Source: Nostocales cyanobacterium LEGE 12452
GTDB taxonomy: Bacteria > Cyanobacteriota > Cyanobacteriia > Cyanobacteriales > Nostocaceae
Direction: 5' to 3'
Assembly (NCBI GenBank): GCA_015206945.1
Contig: JADEXV010000001.1
Coordinates: 1 to 64,000 of the forward strand
Length of the DNA: 64,000 nucleotides
Below, in pieces: positions 25,844 through 35,766 of this stretch (the stretch's first letter is position 1; every line of letters begins with the position of its first letter). The notes under the pieces are model-generated. The model worked only from the letters and a program-made list of their open reading frames with translations, was not told the origin of the DNA and did not search any database. The translations under genes were made by a program, and so were the position numbers.

Positions 25844-28129
25844 TTATCCCGCAATAAAAACTTCATCATCTGGAAGACGTAGCTGTTTAAACTTCATTGC
25901 CATTGTTAAAATTCCTGACAAGCCTGTAAATAATCTATATTCTTTCTCCATATCATTACAAACAATAGTTATTGGATAAGAAATAATTCCTTGCTTGTTT
26001 AATTGGAAAATAACAGCAGCATTTGTTCTTGGGCAAATAATTACTCCTGGTAAAAGATGTCTATTCAAAGCTTGTATTAGAGGTGTAGGTCGTATTGCTC
26101 CTCCAGCACTGCGGATAATTTGACAATTTTTAAAAGCTGTTAGTTTATTCAGTTCTGTACTGATAAATTCTTGCCATCTGCCATCAGTGTAGCGTAATTC
26201 AAAACTCAATTGATAAGTTTCAGTAGCGCGACTGGTAACTTCAATATAATCACCATTTTGGACAAATTCGTAATAGCGTAATAGGTGAAAAGGATCTAGT
26301 CTTGTTTCCTCTGATTCATCTAGAATAAAACCATGAGGGTCACGAATGGAAAGACTTTCAAACAGACTAGAGCGAAAACTAAATAAAGGTGCATAGCTTG
26401 TACTAAAAACTTCAGCAAATTCTTTTAACTCAGCTAGCGCCTCTTCATCTTTGTTAAATAAATCTACGTATTCGTCTAAAGTTGTACGTCCAGCTTGTAA
26501 GTCATCCCAATCTTCAGGAAATTTAGCCTTGATAAAGGTTCTGACAAAAGCTTGACCACCTTTGATATACTTCCAATCCTTTTTGATTTCTTTGGGAGTT
26601 TTTTTCGCAATAGTTTCAGCACCTCGTAAAAGTTTCATTCTATAGCGATAATCATCCCAAGTTCTGTTTCCTTCAAAAATTGATTTTAGAGTATTGAATA
26701 ACTCCAAAATCAATTTTTCCTCAGCTAAACCTTCAAGCATTTCTTCCAATTCCAACAAGGGACGGGCAATTTCTAGAAATGCTTCTGAACGCCAGTAGGC
26801 TTTTAAAAAAGGCTTATCTAAACAGGGAAGTGTTTCAAGTAAGTCTTTTAGCGCTGTACGTCCTCCATTAGTATCTAGAGAGGTTAAACCTTCTTCCCAA
26901 GCGTTAGCAGGTAAGTAAGCAATAGCTTCTGAATCAATATTAGTTTCAGATTTACCCAAGACACGCCCTACTCTACCCATTCTCTGCCAAAATGCGGCGC
27001 GATCGCGTGCTGAAAAAATCAACCAATCTAAATTTTGCCGTTTCGGTTCAGGATGTCTTTCAAAGTTAAATCCTACATCTACGGTGCTAGTAGCTAAAAT
27101 GATTTGACACTGCATAGCCCTTTGTCTATCTTTTTTTGGCGCAGGGCCTGTAATGCGCCCGATATCATCACCAAGTCCTTGTTGTCGAAGTAAATCTGAG
27201 AGACGATTAATATTATCAAGAGAGTCAAGAATTACAGCACCATTTTCATCAGGTTTTTCTCGAAAACGTTGGACAACTTCTGCTGCTAACTCTGTTAACC
27301 ACTCTTCCTTACTATCTGGTTTTGGTCTTAATTCCAGATTAACTGCTGTTTGTGACGGCAAAAGATTAGTATTACCTGCTTCTCCATCAATTCTTGCTAT
27401 CTTTACACCAGCCTGTTTTAAATTCTGCAATGCTAATTCACAAGCTGGTTCTGGTGTAGCTGTCAGCAATACTATTTTGCGTCCATCTTGAAAAAAGCGA
27501 AAAACTTGAGAATAAGCGAGATAAAACAACATTCCTACTAGCTGTTTAGCATCGTAGAGGTGAAATTCATCAAAAATGACTGTCGAAAATTTGGTGTAAA
27601 AACTACTGGCGATATTACCTCTATCTAAGTTGTTATATGCAAAGAAAGTTGCATAGTAAAAGATATCAGGATTTGTGACTAAAATGATGGGTGTATTAGC
27701 CCCAATATCAGGAAAAACTGTAGCTGGATTCCGTAGTACGTTATACAACTTTTCCCCTGAACGACTGCCAACTTTATCATCAGGCCAGCTTTTAATATCT
27801 TTAGCAGAAGCTGATTTGACTACATGAGGTAAGTTTGCCTCTCTAACAAACTTTTTTGCTGCTTCTGTTTGCTGTTCAATTAAAGCATTAGTTGGAGCAA
27901 TGTAAACAGCACTTTTATTTGGCTGATGTTTTAATACTGTTAGCCCTGCGTTGGTTTTACCTGTGCCAGTTGGTGCTAAATCAAGGATAATATCTACATC
28001 CTTAGATTGTTCAAATACATCAACTTGATGTTGAAGTGCATTTCCCATAAAAGATAGTTCATCTGGCAAAGATGCACAAGCTGAGATACTGCGCGGTTCT
28101 AATCTGATAACTAATCTTTGATTACCCAT
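25844..28129 (-). CDS. cas3: Type I-D CRISPR helicase Cas3'
   Basis: A 761-aa superfamily-2 helicase that would unwind target DNA for Cascade. Walker A is LDLAPTGTGKTNAGL near residue 50, motif II is the DEFH box VIFDEFHLYD, motif III VLLTATPEP, and motif VI FWQRMGRVGR. No HD nuclease domain is fused, as expected for type I-D where HD resides in Cas10d. The ATG (MGNQRLVIRL) overlaps the csc1 end by eight bases; a longer TTG-initiated frame lacks support. Confidence 0.93.
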   Translation of the reverse strand: MGNQRLVIRLEPRSISACASLPDELSFMGNALQHQVDVFEQSKDVDIILDLAPTGTGKTNAGLTVLKHQPNKSAVYIAPTNALIEQQTEAAKKFVREANLPHVVKSASAKDIKSWPDDKVGSRSGEKLYNVLRNPATVFPDIGANTPIILVTNPDIFYYATFFAYNNLDRGNIASSFYTKFSTVIFDEFHLYDAKQLVGMLFYLAYSQVFRFFQDGRKIVLLTATPEPACELALQNLKQAGVKIARIDGEAGNTNLLPSQTAVNLELRPKPDSKEEWLTELAAEVVQRFREKPDENGAVILDSLDNINRLSDLLRQQGLGDDIGRITGPAPKKDRQRAMQCQIILATSTVDVGFNFERHPEPKRQNLDWLIFSARDRAAFWQRMGRVGRVLGKSETNIDSEAIAYLPANAWEEGLTSLDTNGGRTALKDLLETLPCLDKPFLKAYWRSEAFLEIARPLLELEEMLEGLAEEKLILELFNTLKSIFEGNRTWDDYRYRMKLLRGAETIAKKTPKEIKKDWKYIKGGQAFVRTFIKAKFPEDWDDLQAGRTTLDEYVDLFNKDEEALAELKEFAEVFSTSYAPLFSFRSSLFESLSIRDPHGFILDESEETRLDPFHLLRYYEFVQNGDYIEVTSRATETYQLSFELRYTDGRWQEFISTELNKLTAFKNCQIIRSAGGAIRPTPLIQALNRHLLPGVIICPRTNAAVIFQLNKQGIISYPITIVCNDMEKEYRLFTGLSGILTMAMKFKQLRLPDDEVFIAG

Positions 28130-28880
28130 TGTTACTTTCTCTACCGCAAAAATGTAAACCTGCTGGTACAATTATTTCCCCAACTTGCCAAGCAGCACCC
28201 CGAAAACGAAGATTTTTAATGATGGGTGCAGGAGGAATAGAAATTAAATCGAATGCTAAAGCCTCTATTTGCTGGGGTAAATCAGCAGCATTTAGATAAT
28301 GTTGACTTTGATATTCACCTTCTGGTAGTAAAGTCACAGGAAATTCATTCAGCACATTCACCTTGACTTTACTCATGAATTTACCAAGGCGAATATAATT
28401 TGGTAATTGATAATTTCCAAATACCAAAGTTTGAAATTTATTGCTGCGTTCAATCATTCGCAGTCTTCCAGTTTGCGGAAAATTACTTGGTCTAAATGAA
28501 CTTGGTTTTTTCCCTTGGCGTTGTAATGGTAAATCTTCCCGCGCCGTAGCAACACGGTTATTAGTCATCGCATACCAGTAAGAATCAGAAAGAGCATTGA
28601 AACGTTCAAATCTGAATGTCACTCTACCTATGGGTGAAGCTGGTAAGATATAAAAATCCTGCGCTATGGGTTGTAAATCTTCTCTGTAGGTTGGTCGTCC
28701 TGTAGCCTGACCTTGGAGGCGATAGGGGGAATTTACTAAACCTAAAGCATAGGTAAGAGCATAATTCCCAATTACCCCTTCAGTATAATAGGTATCAGAC
28801 AACTCCCTAGAGGCAAAAAAGACTGGTTCGAGACAATATAATTCAACAAGTTTTGCCTGCTGAAAAGGAATTGTTGACAT
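28122..28880 (-). CDS. csc1: Type I-D Cascade subunit Cas5/Csc1
   Basis: A 252-aa RAMP-fold protein of the Csc1 (Cas5d) family that caps the 5' tag of crRNA in the I-D effector. Recognisable segments: LVELYCLEPVFFASRELSD near the N-terminus, YTEGVIGNYALTYALGL, and the C-terminal NLRFRGAAWQVGEIIVPAG glycine-containing strand. It begins 3 bp after csc2 and its last codons overlap cas3', showing tight operon packing. Confidence 0.92.
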   Translation of the reverse strand: MSTIPFQQAKLVELYCLEPVFFASRELSDTYYTEGVIGNYALTYALGLVNSPYRLQGQATGRPTYREDLQPIAQDFYILPASPIGRVTFRFERFNALSDSYWYAMTNNRVATAREDLPLQRQGKKPSSFRPSNFPQTGRLRMIERSNKFQTLVFGNYQLPNYIRLGKFMSKVKVNVLNEFPVTLLPEGEYQSQHYLNAADLPQQIEALAFDLISIPPAPIIKNLRFRGAAWQVGEIIVPAGLHFCGRESNNG

Positions 28881-28883
28881 AAC

Positions 28884-29912
28884 CTAAATCTCTACTTCAA
28901 CTGGTGTATTCTTGCCTTTCGCCTTAGCCTTTTTCTTTTCAGGTGCAACCTGACGGAAGGATTCATAAGATTGCGTTAAACGCTTGAGAAAATTATCACG
29001 TTCTGCTTCTGACCAATGAGTTTCGACATCAGTCAGTAAATTTGCTAATTCTTCTTCAGATAGCTGCGCAGAAACCCCTCTCTTATTTTTCCAATTAGCA
29101 ATTACTTGTTTGCTTGCTGTAATTAATTGATTAATATTCAAAGGATGTTCTAAAGGCTTACCTAATACATCATAAGTAGCTTGTACAAGTTCCAGAGAAC
29201 TAGGAAGTTCGGTAATACTACCAAATACACCTAATATTTCGTTTTCCATGCGTCCAACACGACTGGAAACCGCACCATAACGACTTGTGAACAGAATGTT
29301 ACCGATGATATAGCGCAGTTCATCCGCAGTTACATCTTTTAGGGTGACGACATCCAAAAAATGCACACCTGGTTTGATGTATTCGCTGGTATTTAAAGCT
29401 GTTGAGGCGTTACCTTTTTCATCGCGCATTGTGCCGGTTTCGTAGATGGCATTTATGGTGCGATCGCCTACAACATCACTAGCAGATAAAATACTAAAAG
29501 CATCTTCAGTCCAAATGCGACTTTTTTGAGCGCCACCCCCACCAGCCGCGAAGCCGTAGAGGAAACAATCTACACACATTTCACAAGGTGCATTAGTATT
29601 TAAAGAACAAAGAGAGCCATCTTTAGGGTTAGTGTATAAAAGCTCATGCGCTCTTAAATGTTCTCGTCCATAGCGTCTTTCTGGTGCTACTTGTTTACGC
29701 TTAGTCATTACCAAGCGTTGAATTATAGTTTTTTGATTTTCACCTTCTAAACCAGATTGGACAAATTCGCTACACATTGGCTCACCTGAACCTTCTGTGC
29801 GAAAGATAGTTTCAGAATGGGTTGTTCTTAAAACAACTAAAGTTATAAAACGCCCCTTGGGGAAATTCTCATAACTTGTTGCTAGTACCGAGGAAAGCTT
29901 TGAAATAGACAT
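28884..29912 (-). CDS. csc2: Type I-D Cascade backbone subunit Cas7/Csc2
   Basis: A 342-aa Csc2 protein that polymerises along the crRNA. Diagnostic regions are ITLVVLRTTHSETIFRTEG near the N-terminus, the cysteine cluster APCEMCVDCFLYGFAAGGGG near residue 108 (probable zinc site), and FTSRYGAVSSRVGRMENEI near 212. The tail is lysine-rich (KKKAKAKGK). AGGAG lies upstream of the ATG. It lies 20 bp downstream of cas10d in the same transcript. Confidence 0.95.
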   Translation of the reverse strand: MSISKLSSVLATSYENFPKGRFITLVVLRTTHSETIFRTEGSGEPMCSEFVQSGLEGENQKTIIQRLVMTKRKQVAPERRYGREHLRAHELLYTNPKDGSLCSLNTNAPCEMCVDCFLYGFAAGGGGAQKSRIWTEDAFSILSASDVVGDRTINAIYETGTMRDEKGNASTALNTSEYIKPGVHFLDVVTLKDVTADELRYIIGNILFTSRYGAVSSRVGRMENEILGVFGSITELPSSLELVQATYDVLGKPLEHPLNINQLITASKQVIANWKNKRGVSAQLSEEELANLLTDVETHWSEAERDNFLKRLTQSYESFRQVAPEKKKAKAKGKNTPVEVEI

Positions 29913-29932
29913 GATGAAAAACTCCTAATTAT

Positions 29933-32626
29933 TTAAACAGTTGTAGTTGTTTCGACGGAATCATCTTTAGATTCACTTTTAAATTGTTTACGTGCTTCTT
30001 CAAGGAAGAATAAATAAGCAGCTTCTAAAGTTTTTTGGTCAGATAAAAACTTTTCAGGACGTGCTGAATAAACCTCCTCATATAGTTTTCGTAATAGCTC
30101 GTAATAACGCTTAATCTGTTCATACTTTGTCGCACCTACGTGATGCTCACGGATACGGTCTAAGCGAGTATGATATTGCTGTACTAAAGCGGCAAAAATG
30201 ACATCTAAACCCAAATAAGGCTTTTGAGAACGAATAGCAGCAATAAAGGCTGTAAACGGTTCTGCTTGAGCAGTTCGTTTAAAAGAACTTCCCCAAATTT
30301 TTCCCTCTGCTGCAACTTGAGCAGCTTCTTTAAGATATTTAGTTAATAGTAAGTTTTCATTAGGCATAAAGCTCTCCAGTAAAGTATTTAACGGCTCACA
30401 AATCCGGCTCCAAATAACACTCAAGTTTGGTTCGTCTTGTTCTCTTAGAGTCCAACGTAGCAAGACATAATAAAGTTCAATTGGTCTGACACAAGCACGA
30501 GCCAAATCATACAAACAATCATCAGCTTTTTGAATACTTGCAACAGATGTTGCTAGTTTGCCAATGCAACGTAGTCGCTCAAGAATTTTTTCTGCATCTT
30601 GGCGTTGCTGATATTGTCCATTTCCCAATAAAGTTTGCAGTGCAGAAGGAATTCCCTCTACTCGCCCGTAAACATCACTAGATAACTCAACTTCTAGATT
30701 GCTACTCAAGGTAAAAGGAAAGCCAATATCTAAAGACAAGGAAATTTCTAAAGCAAGCCTCAGTGATTTTAGTAAAGCTAAAGAATTATTAACATCTCCC
30801 CAAAGTAAAGGAATAATGACAGATGTGTGAACAAAATCAGGACGTTTTGGCAATGCTAAACCAACTACTTTGTTAGCTTTAAATTCAAGCTGGTTATCTT
30901 TATATAATTTCAATTCATCAATAGTGACAGTACCACCTTCAGCATTTGTCGCTGCAAGTTGTTTTAAAAGTCCACGCCAAATTCTCAACAATTCTGGAGC
31001 AGAACCTTTAGGTAATGCTAAGTGCAAATAAAGCGGGTCTTGTTTTTTAACAGCAGGAAAGTTCGCACCGACTGCCATTAATTGGTAGGCTAAAGCTGCA
31101 ATTGAATCTGCTTGTCTTTTCGGTTCAGCACTGATACCACCCGGTAAGCGATTAGAAAAAGCTTGTACTTTTGTACCAGGAGGCATATTATCTGAAATTA
31201 GCTCATCTATATCAGTAGAAGTAGAACCTAAAGAGCATCTTTGTCTGGGATTTGCTTCTACATAAGCATTTAAATCATCGACTCCATTTAGCCGAATAGC
31301 AAAAGGTAAATTTACCATTCTGCTAACGGCTGCAATCATTTCTTCAGATACTTCTGTTTCTTCAGATATTTGTGTACTTTCCTTTCTTAGTTGAAAAGAT
31401 TCTTGTAGAGCTTCTTTAATACCCTCAATTCCCTTAACAGCAGCTTTAGCAGCAAATAAAGGTCGTCCATATTGACCATTAAATGGCTCAATTGCAGTAC
31501 GCTGAAGTTCAGATATACCCGTATGATGAGCGATTTTATCCCAAACTTCTTTAGGGGTTAATCCGGCTTCTCTATAACTGAGGTAAGCTGCCTTTAAACC
31601 TTCAGATATGGCAAATTGTTCTGCATTACTTACAGGTAATAACTGAAGTTCAGCCGCTTTTATTAGTGCATCTGCACCAGCCGCTTCACCCCACTTAGTT
31701 ACATCTTTAGCAATCTTGTCTGATTTGTATCCAGCTTTTTTCCTTTCTAAAAGAGCCTCAACATTTACCAAAACTTCCTCAATATTTTGTTGTATGGCTT
31801 GATGAGTAACTTTAATACCATCCTTCGTAGCTCTGACAAGCCTTTCGATATTATTACCAAAAACTTGGTCAATTTTACTTTGCCAAACAGCAGCTATTTC
31901 TTTTGTAAAATCTATATTTGGTAAAGCTTCCCCTTCAAAAAGTTCGCCATCAGGGAAAATTGCTAAAGGATTTAACCCATACTTTTGCAGAACCTCTTCG
32001 CAAGCACCTAGCAACAGGGCTGTAATATAGCCTTTGTCTTCAGAAATGCGGATTCTAAAAAGATTAGAAGGTCGATTAAATGCAATAGTCAACTTATTTT
32101 GAACTTTCCGAAAACGTTCTGCTTCTGGAATTCCTAAGTCAAATAAGTCAGAACCTGTAACCATTGCCGCCCAACGGTCAATATTCTCGTCTTCGGGCAA
32201 AAACCTTGAACCATCGGTGACGTTATGACCTGAATGGCGCTCAATTAGCTTTCTGACTAACTCCAAATCATCTTCTGAGACAACAAATTTAAGTACACAA
32301 GCCTTTTCAAGTTGTTCTTGTAAAAATTCCTGATTTCTAGCCAGGGTTTTAACATTACGCCCTTGGGTATCTAATTTATTCAGGTCATGAACAGCAGTTG
32401 CAGCTAGTAGCAAAGGTCTTTTATCTTCTGGAACTTCTGCGATTCGGCTAACGGTCAAAATGAACTGACACGCAGAATCAAGGTGTTCTGCAAGGGTTGT
32501 ACCTGTTCTCACACCAGTTTGATGATGATGTGCATGATTTTCGTAAAGCTGGGGGCGGATTTCACTGAAATAACGCTCCTCCAAAGACTTTGGAGGATTA
32601 TTCAAAAGCCTATTGCGCTTGGACAT
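29933..32626 (-). CDS. cas10d: Type I-D large subunit Cas10d/Csc3 with HD nuclease
   Basis: An 897-aa signature protein of type I-D. The N-terminal HD domain begins after ENHAHHHQTGVRTG and contains LAATAVHDLNKL (His80-Asp81) and ERHSGHN near 145, the residues expected to cut target DNA. The large remaining part is Cas10-like but lacks an obvious GGDD cyclase motif, so cyclic oligoadenylate synthesis is not expected. The start MSKRNRLLNN is chosen because GGAG lies about 9 nt upstream. It is the first gene of the operon and faces a divergent WYL regulator. Confidence 0.95.
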   Translation of the reverse strand: MSKRNRLLNNPPKSLEERYFSEIRPQLYENHAHHHQTGVRTGTTLAEHLDSACQFILTVSRIAEVPEDKRPLLLAATAVHDLNKLDTQGRNVKTLARNQEFLQEQLEKACVLKFVVSEDDLELVRKLIERHSGHNVTDGSRFLPEDENIDRWAAMVTGSDLFDLGIPEAERFRKVQNKLTIAFNRPSNLFRIRISEDKGYITALLLGACEEVLQKYGLNPLAIFPDGELFEGEALPNIDFTKEIAAVWQSKIDQVFGNNIERLVRATKDGIKVTHQAIQQNIEEVLVNVEALLERKKAGYKSDKIAKDVTKWGEAAGADALIKAAELQLLPVSNAEQFAISEGLKAAYLSYREAGLTPKEVWDKIAHHTGISELQRTAIEPFNGQYGRPLFAAKAAVKGIEGIKEALQESFQLRKESTQISEETEVSEEMIAAVSRMVNLPFAIRLNGVDDLNAYVEANPRQRCSLGSTSTDIDELISDNMPPGTKVQAFSNRLPGGISAEPKRQADSIAALAYQLMAVGANFPAVKKQDPLYLHLALPKGSAPELLRIWRGLLKQLAATNAEGGTVTIDELKLYKDNQLEFKANKVVGLALPKRPDFVHTSVIIPLLWGDVNNSLALLKSLRLALEISLSLDIGFPFTLSSNLEVELSSDVYGRVEGIPSALQTLLGNGQYQQRQDAEKILERLRCIGKLATSVASIQKADDCLYDLARACVRPIELYYVLLRWTLREQDEPNLSVIWSRICEPLNTLLESFMPNENLLLTKYLKEAAQVAAEGKIWGSSFKRTAQAEPFTAFIAAIRSQKPYLGLDVIFAALVQQYHTRLDRIREHHVGATKYEQIKRYYELLRKLYEEVYSARPEKFLSDQKTLEAAYLFFLEEARKQFKSESKDDSVETTTTV

Positions 32627-32808
32627 ATAAAGATACTCCAATCCAAAATCGAGTCTAGGTTGCAAAGTCAACTTTTGAGATGAGTACTTATACTGAGATA
32701 ACCTGACAAACTCAAGTTATGTCACTGCACTTTTTTGCAACTAGACTATTTATAATTACATCTATGAATATGACACAACTAATTTAAAAGTGCAAGTACA
32801 TTCTGTAA
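32627..32808. promoter_or_regulatory. Divergent cas10d / WYL promoter region with interleaved inverted repeats
   Basis: Two inverted pairs are visible. AGTCTAGGTTGCAAAGT (32652-32668) pairs with ACTTTTTTGCAACTAGACT (32729-32747). TGCACTTTT (32726-32734) pairs with AAAAGTGCA (32786-32794). A consensus TATAAT at 32751-32756 could be the -10 of the regulator gene, and ACTTATACTG at 32677-32686 read leftward could be the cas operon -10. The layout suits autoregulated divergent control; binding is inference. Confidence 0.6.
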
Positions 32809-33672
32809 ATGCCAAGAAAAAAAGAAACGATTACACTGTCAATTCCGCCAGGAACTAAGGAACAACTAGAAGCGATCGCTCGCCAACTCAATATCACTTG
32901 GGGCAAAGAACCAAGTATTTCGGGTTTAATAGTGGCGATCGCACAACAATCTGTAGAGGTCGGAAAGCCCTTTACGCTTGACTCTAATCAAGTTAATGCC
33001 TTACAGCAGGCGATTAAAGCTTTAAATGATGCAGGTCACATAGGAGAAGCCCAAACTGTACTTGCACTTTTACTAGAACGTGGCAATCTCGAAGCGCCTC
33101 TTCGTCAATCGCTGATGAAACAACTTAGTCAACCTATTCAAGAATGGCGAAATACGATAGAAGAACTAAGTAAAGCTAAACAGCCTTTCTACATTCTCTA
33201 TTCCAACTCTCAAGGTCAGGAATTAGATTACAAAGTTCGTCACGCTGAGGTGAGGTTTTTTGAGAAACGCTTTTATCTCATGATTTGGTGCGAAGAGACA
33301 GCAGACGTAGAAAACGATATTCCAGAATTACGCGAACTTTGGCACAATCGTTGCTTAAGCTTTGAGCGAATTAAGTCTGTTGTCCCGACAAGTGGAGATT
33401 GGCGGGGTGAACTTGACTATGTAAAAGTGCAATTACACTTTCGAGGTTGGCTAGCCAAAGCCTATCAACCGAAAGAAGATGATATTGAAGATGACATGAT
33501 TAATGATGTGCGTCAGGTGGTGCGGCGAGTAGCTAATCCCTTCTGGTTGATTCGAGAAGTATCACGGTATTGGGAAGATTGCGTGATTGTATCACCTGAG
33601 AGTCTGCGCGATCGCCTCAAACAAAAACTCCTCACCCTCTGCCAGTTATACGATATAGAAACCAGGAGTTAA
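32809..33672 (+). CDS. WYL-domain transcriptional regulator of the I-D locus
   Basis: A 287-aa protein. The N-terminal 50 residues (KKETITLSIPPGTKEQLEAIARQL...PSISGLIVAIAQQ) look like a ribbon-helix-helix DNA-binding unit. After a helical linker, a WYL-type ligand-sensing beta domain follows (about 120-215: YILYSNSQGQELDYKVRHAEVRFFEKRFYLMIWCE, LSFERIKSVV). A C-terminal winged segment with RGWLAKAY, NPFWLIREVSRYWEDCVIVSPESLRDRL completes it. Homologous WYL regulators next to I-D loci repress cas genes in other cyanobacteria. Divergent placement fits that role. Confidence 0.87.
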   Translation: MPRKKETITLSIPPGTKEQLEAIARQLNITWGKEPSISGLIVAIAQQSVEVGKPFTLDSNQVNALQQAIKALNDAGHIGEAQTVLALLLERGNLEAPLRQSLMKQLSQPIQEWRNTIEELSKAKQPFYILYSNSQGQELDYKVRHAEVRFFEKRFYLMIWCEETADVENDIPELRELWHNRCLSFERIKSVVPTSGDWRGELDYVKVQLHFRGWLAKAYQPKEDDIEDDMINDVRQVVRRVANPFWLIREVSRYWEDCVIVSPESLRDRLKQKLLTLCQLYDIETRS

Positions 33673-33877
33673 GTCTTGTGGGCTAGGCATCTTGCCTAAT
33701 ATAGGCTAGAACCTCTGAAAATAAATCGGTTCGGCAGGACAGAAATCCTCACACCCGATCAAATTAATCTCCTATTTACTGAGGGCTTTGTCAACCCACG
33801 CGATCGTAAGAAGGCGGGCAAAGCAGCGCCATCGCGCTTGCCCTCCAGAAGACTGATGAAGGTGATATCCCTGGCAA
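33673..33877. other. Intergenic, convergent
   Basis: The gap between the convergent WYL regulator and histidine phosphatase genes. It contains AGGCATCTTGCCTAATATAGGCT, a short imperfect hairpin, and HIP1-like sites. No gene is recognised. Confidence 0.4.
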
Positions 33878-34516
33878 TTATGTTCCCGGACGAGAGCGAA
33901 TATTATCGGGTATATGATGGCGATCGCCTAATATTTCTAACAAAGGGCCATTAACGTCAAATTTAACCATACTTACCGACGCGACCAAAATATTCACCCG
34001 ATAGCGATAGCGTCCCAAATCAATTCCCAGTAAACTGCAAAGCATAATCCGAATCGTGGCTTTATGAGAAACTACTAAAACATTACCTTGGGGATGTTTT
34101 TCTTGAATTTCAGCAATTACAGGCATAGAACGGTTAGCAATATCTACCGCAGTTTCTCCACCTTTGGGTGTATTCCAAGCGGGTTCTGTCACCCATTTTA
34201 GATAGTTTTCTGCGTAATTCTCTTGGGCAAACGATTTACTCTTAGTTTCCCATTCGCCATAACTACCTTCTCTAAGTCCGTCACGCAACTGCATATCCAT
34301 ACCGATAGCATCACAAAATGGTTTAGCAGTTGCAATTGCGCGCTTCATCGGGCTAACATAAACCCCTTCCCACTTCAATTGTTGATAAACATCGGCAAAA
34401 GCGGATGCCATCTGCATCCCCTCTGTTGTCAACTCCGCATCAGTTTCACCGCAGAAATTACCACTTTGACTAAAGGTAGTTTCTCCATGTCGCAGTAAAT
34501 ATAAATTGAGTGTCAT
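33878..34516 (-). CDS. Histidine phosphatase family protein
   Basis: A 212-aa member of the phosphoglycerate mutase-like branch. LYLLRHGETTFS near residue 5 carries the catalytic RHG, YVSPMKRAIATA near 54 the second arginine, LREGSYGEWE the acidic region, and VLVVSHKATIRIMLC near 150 the second histidine. It could dephosphorylate small molecules (for example alpha-ribazole phosphate or 3-phosphoglycerate); no choice is possible. The ATG giving MTLNLYLL is chosen over a longer frame lacking family sequence. Confidence 0.87.
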   Translation of the reverse strand: MTLNLYLLRHGETTFSQSGNFCGETDAELTTEGMQMASAFADVYQQLKWEGVYVSPMKRAIATAKPFCDAIGMDMQLRDGLREGSYGEWETKSKSFAQENYAENYLKWVTEPAWNTPKGGETAVDIANRSMPVIAEIQEKHPQGNVLVVSHKATIRIMLCSLLGIDLGRYRYRVNILVASVSMVKFDVNGPLLEILGDRHHIPDNIRSRPGT

Positions 34517-34902
34517 AGCTTGTATGCGATTGGGATAAAGGAGTTTGTGCAAAAATAAAGTACCATCAATCTCGCAATCGAGTCTGTGACACCAGGACAA
34601 ATTCAGAAGGCAGTAAGCATAAGGGAACGCACGTTTTTAAAAGTGGAATTGAAGTAAGGATGCCGCTAGATGCTCCACTTGGGGCTTTGCCCAAGACCGC
34701 ACTGGCTCCCTTGTGTCTCGTGGCACTTTCCACGACGCCGTGTCACTAGTTTTGCACTTTATTTAGGGACTTCCAAATAAAAAAATATCCAATTAACTTC
34801 TGTAGGGTGGGCGTCTCGCCCGCCCAGTTTATATGGCGGGCAAGATGCCCACCTCACAATATTGGATAATTTATTTCTTGGAGTTCCCTTAATCCGCATC
34901 CC
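34517..34902. repeat. Intergenic repeat region with GTGGGCGTCTCGCCCGCC hairpin
   Basis: At about 34803-34856 the inverted pair GTGGGCGTCTCGCCCGCC and GGCGGGCAAGATGCCCAC forms a long stem around an AT loop. The pair is a common type of cyanobacterial dispersed palindrome; related fragments (AAGATGCC, GAAGCCCACCTCACAA) occur near 37.3 kb. The rest of the gap holds GC-rich repeat pieces without coding potential. Confidence 0.7.
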
Positions 34903-35766
34903 TTATCGTAAAATCTGGTCAATCATTCTATTGGCTTGTGAATCGTAACTACCCCCAAATAAATTGAAGTGATTCAAAATGTGATAGAGGTTATAAAGCG
35001 TTTTTCTCTGCTCATAGCCTGCATCTAACGGAAAGGCCTCGTTGTAACCCTTATAAAACGCTGCGGGGAAACCACCAAACACTTCTGTCATGGCAATATC
35101 AACTTCTCTATCCGCAAAATAAGTTGCTGGATCAAATATCACTGGTTCCCCCAATGCAGTACACCCAGCATTTCCACCCCATAAATCGCCGTGTACTAAG
35201 GAAGGTTGCACCTGATGATCCGCCAATAGTTCAGGGATAGCTGCTAGTAACTTGTCTTGCTGGGGAAAATTACCTCCCCGCCGCCTTGCCAACTGAAATT
35301 GATAACCCAGGCGATGTTTAATATAAAATTCCGTCCAGTCTGCTGTCCAAGTATTGATTTGGGGTGTAGAACCAATGGTATTGTTAATTTTCCAACCAAA
35401 AACTTGACTATTGCTAGCTTTATGCATCGCTGCTAACTTGCGCCCCATTTCTAGCCACGAATTGCTGTTACCGCTACCAAGTTCCAACCATTCCAGGATG
35501 ATGTAGCTAGAATTATCAGCAGTACCCCAGCAAATTGGTTTGGGGATGCGAATACTAGCTGTTGCTAGCATTTGCTCTAAACCCAACGCCTCAGCTTCAA
35601 ACATTGCAACTTGGGATGCTTGATTAAGTTTGACGAAGTAGGTTATCTCACCATTAGAGACAGCATAGCCTTGGTTGATGCACCCGCCACCAACCGATCG
35701 CCTTTGCTGACTTTGAAATTTTTCGCCAGTCACCTGGCTAATTTGAGCATCGATTTGAGTCCACAT
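34903..35766 (-). CDS. Fructosamine kinase family protein
   Basis: A 287-aa kinase-like-fold protein of the fructosamine-3-kinase/ketosamine kinase family, which removes sugar adducts from protein lysines by phosphorylation. SVGGGCINQGYAVSNGE near residue 24 is the ATP-binding loop, YFVKLN holds the lysine, LEWLELGS the hinge, SLVHGDLWGGNAGC near 190 the catalytic Asp, and VIFDPATYFADREVDIAMTEVFGGFP the metal-binding region. Length is typical. It is downstream of the M16 peptidase on the same strand, separated by heptamer repeats. Confidence 0.9.
   Translation of the reverse strand: MWTQIDAQISQVTGEKFQSQQRRSVGGGCINQGYAVSNGEITYFVKLNQASQVAMFEAEALGLEQMLATASIRIPKPICWGTADNSSYIILEWLELGSGNSNSWLEMGRKLAAMHKASNSQVFGWKINNTIGSTPQINTWTADWTEFYIKHRLGYQFQLARRRGGNFPQQDKLLAAIPELLADHQVQPSLVHGDLWGGNAGCTALGEPVIFDPATYFADREVDIAMTEVFGGFPAAFYKGYNEAFPLDAGYEQRKTLYNLYHILNHFNLFGGSYDSQANRMIDQILR

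Noticed and set aside
29933-32626. Type III (Cas10/Csm/Cmr) interpretation of the large subunit
   Set aside because: The protein has an N-terminal HD domain but no visible GGDD cyclase motif, and neighbours are csc2, csc1 and cas3', which define type I-D.
33673-33877. Possible small gene between the WYL regulator and the histidine phosphatase
   Set aside because: A short frame exists (EILTPDQINLLFTEGF) but has no recognisable start or family and is rich in repeat sequence.
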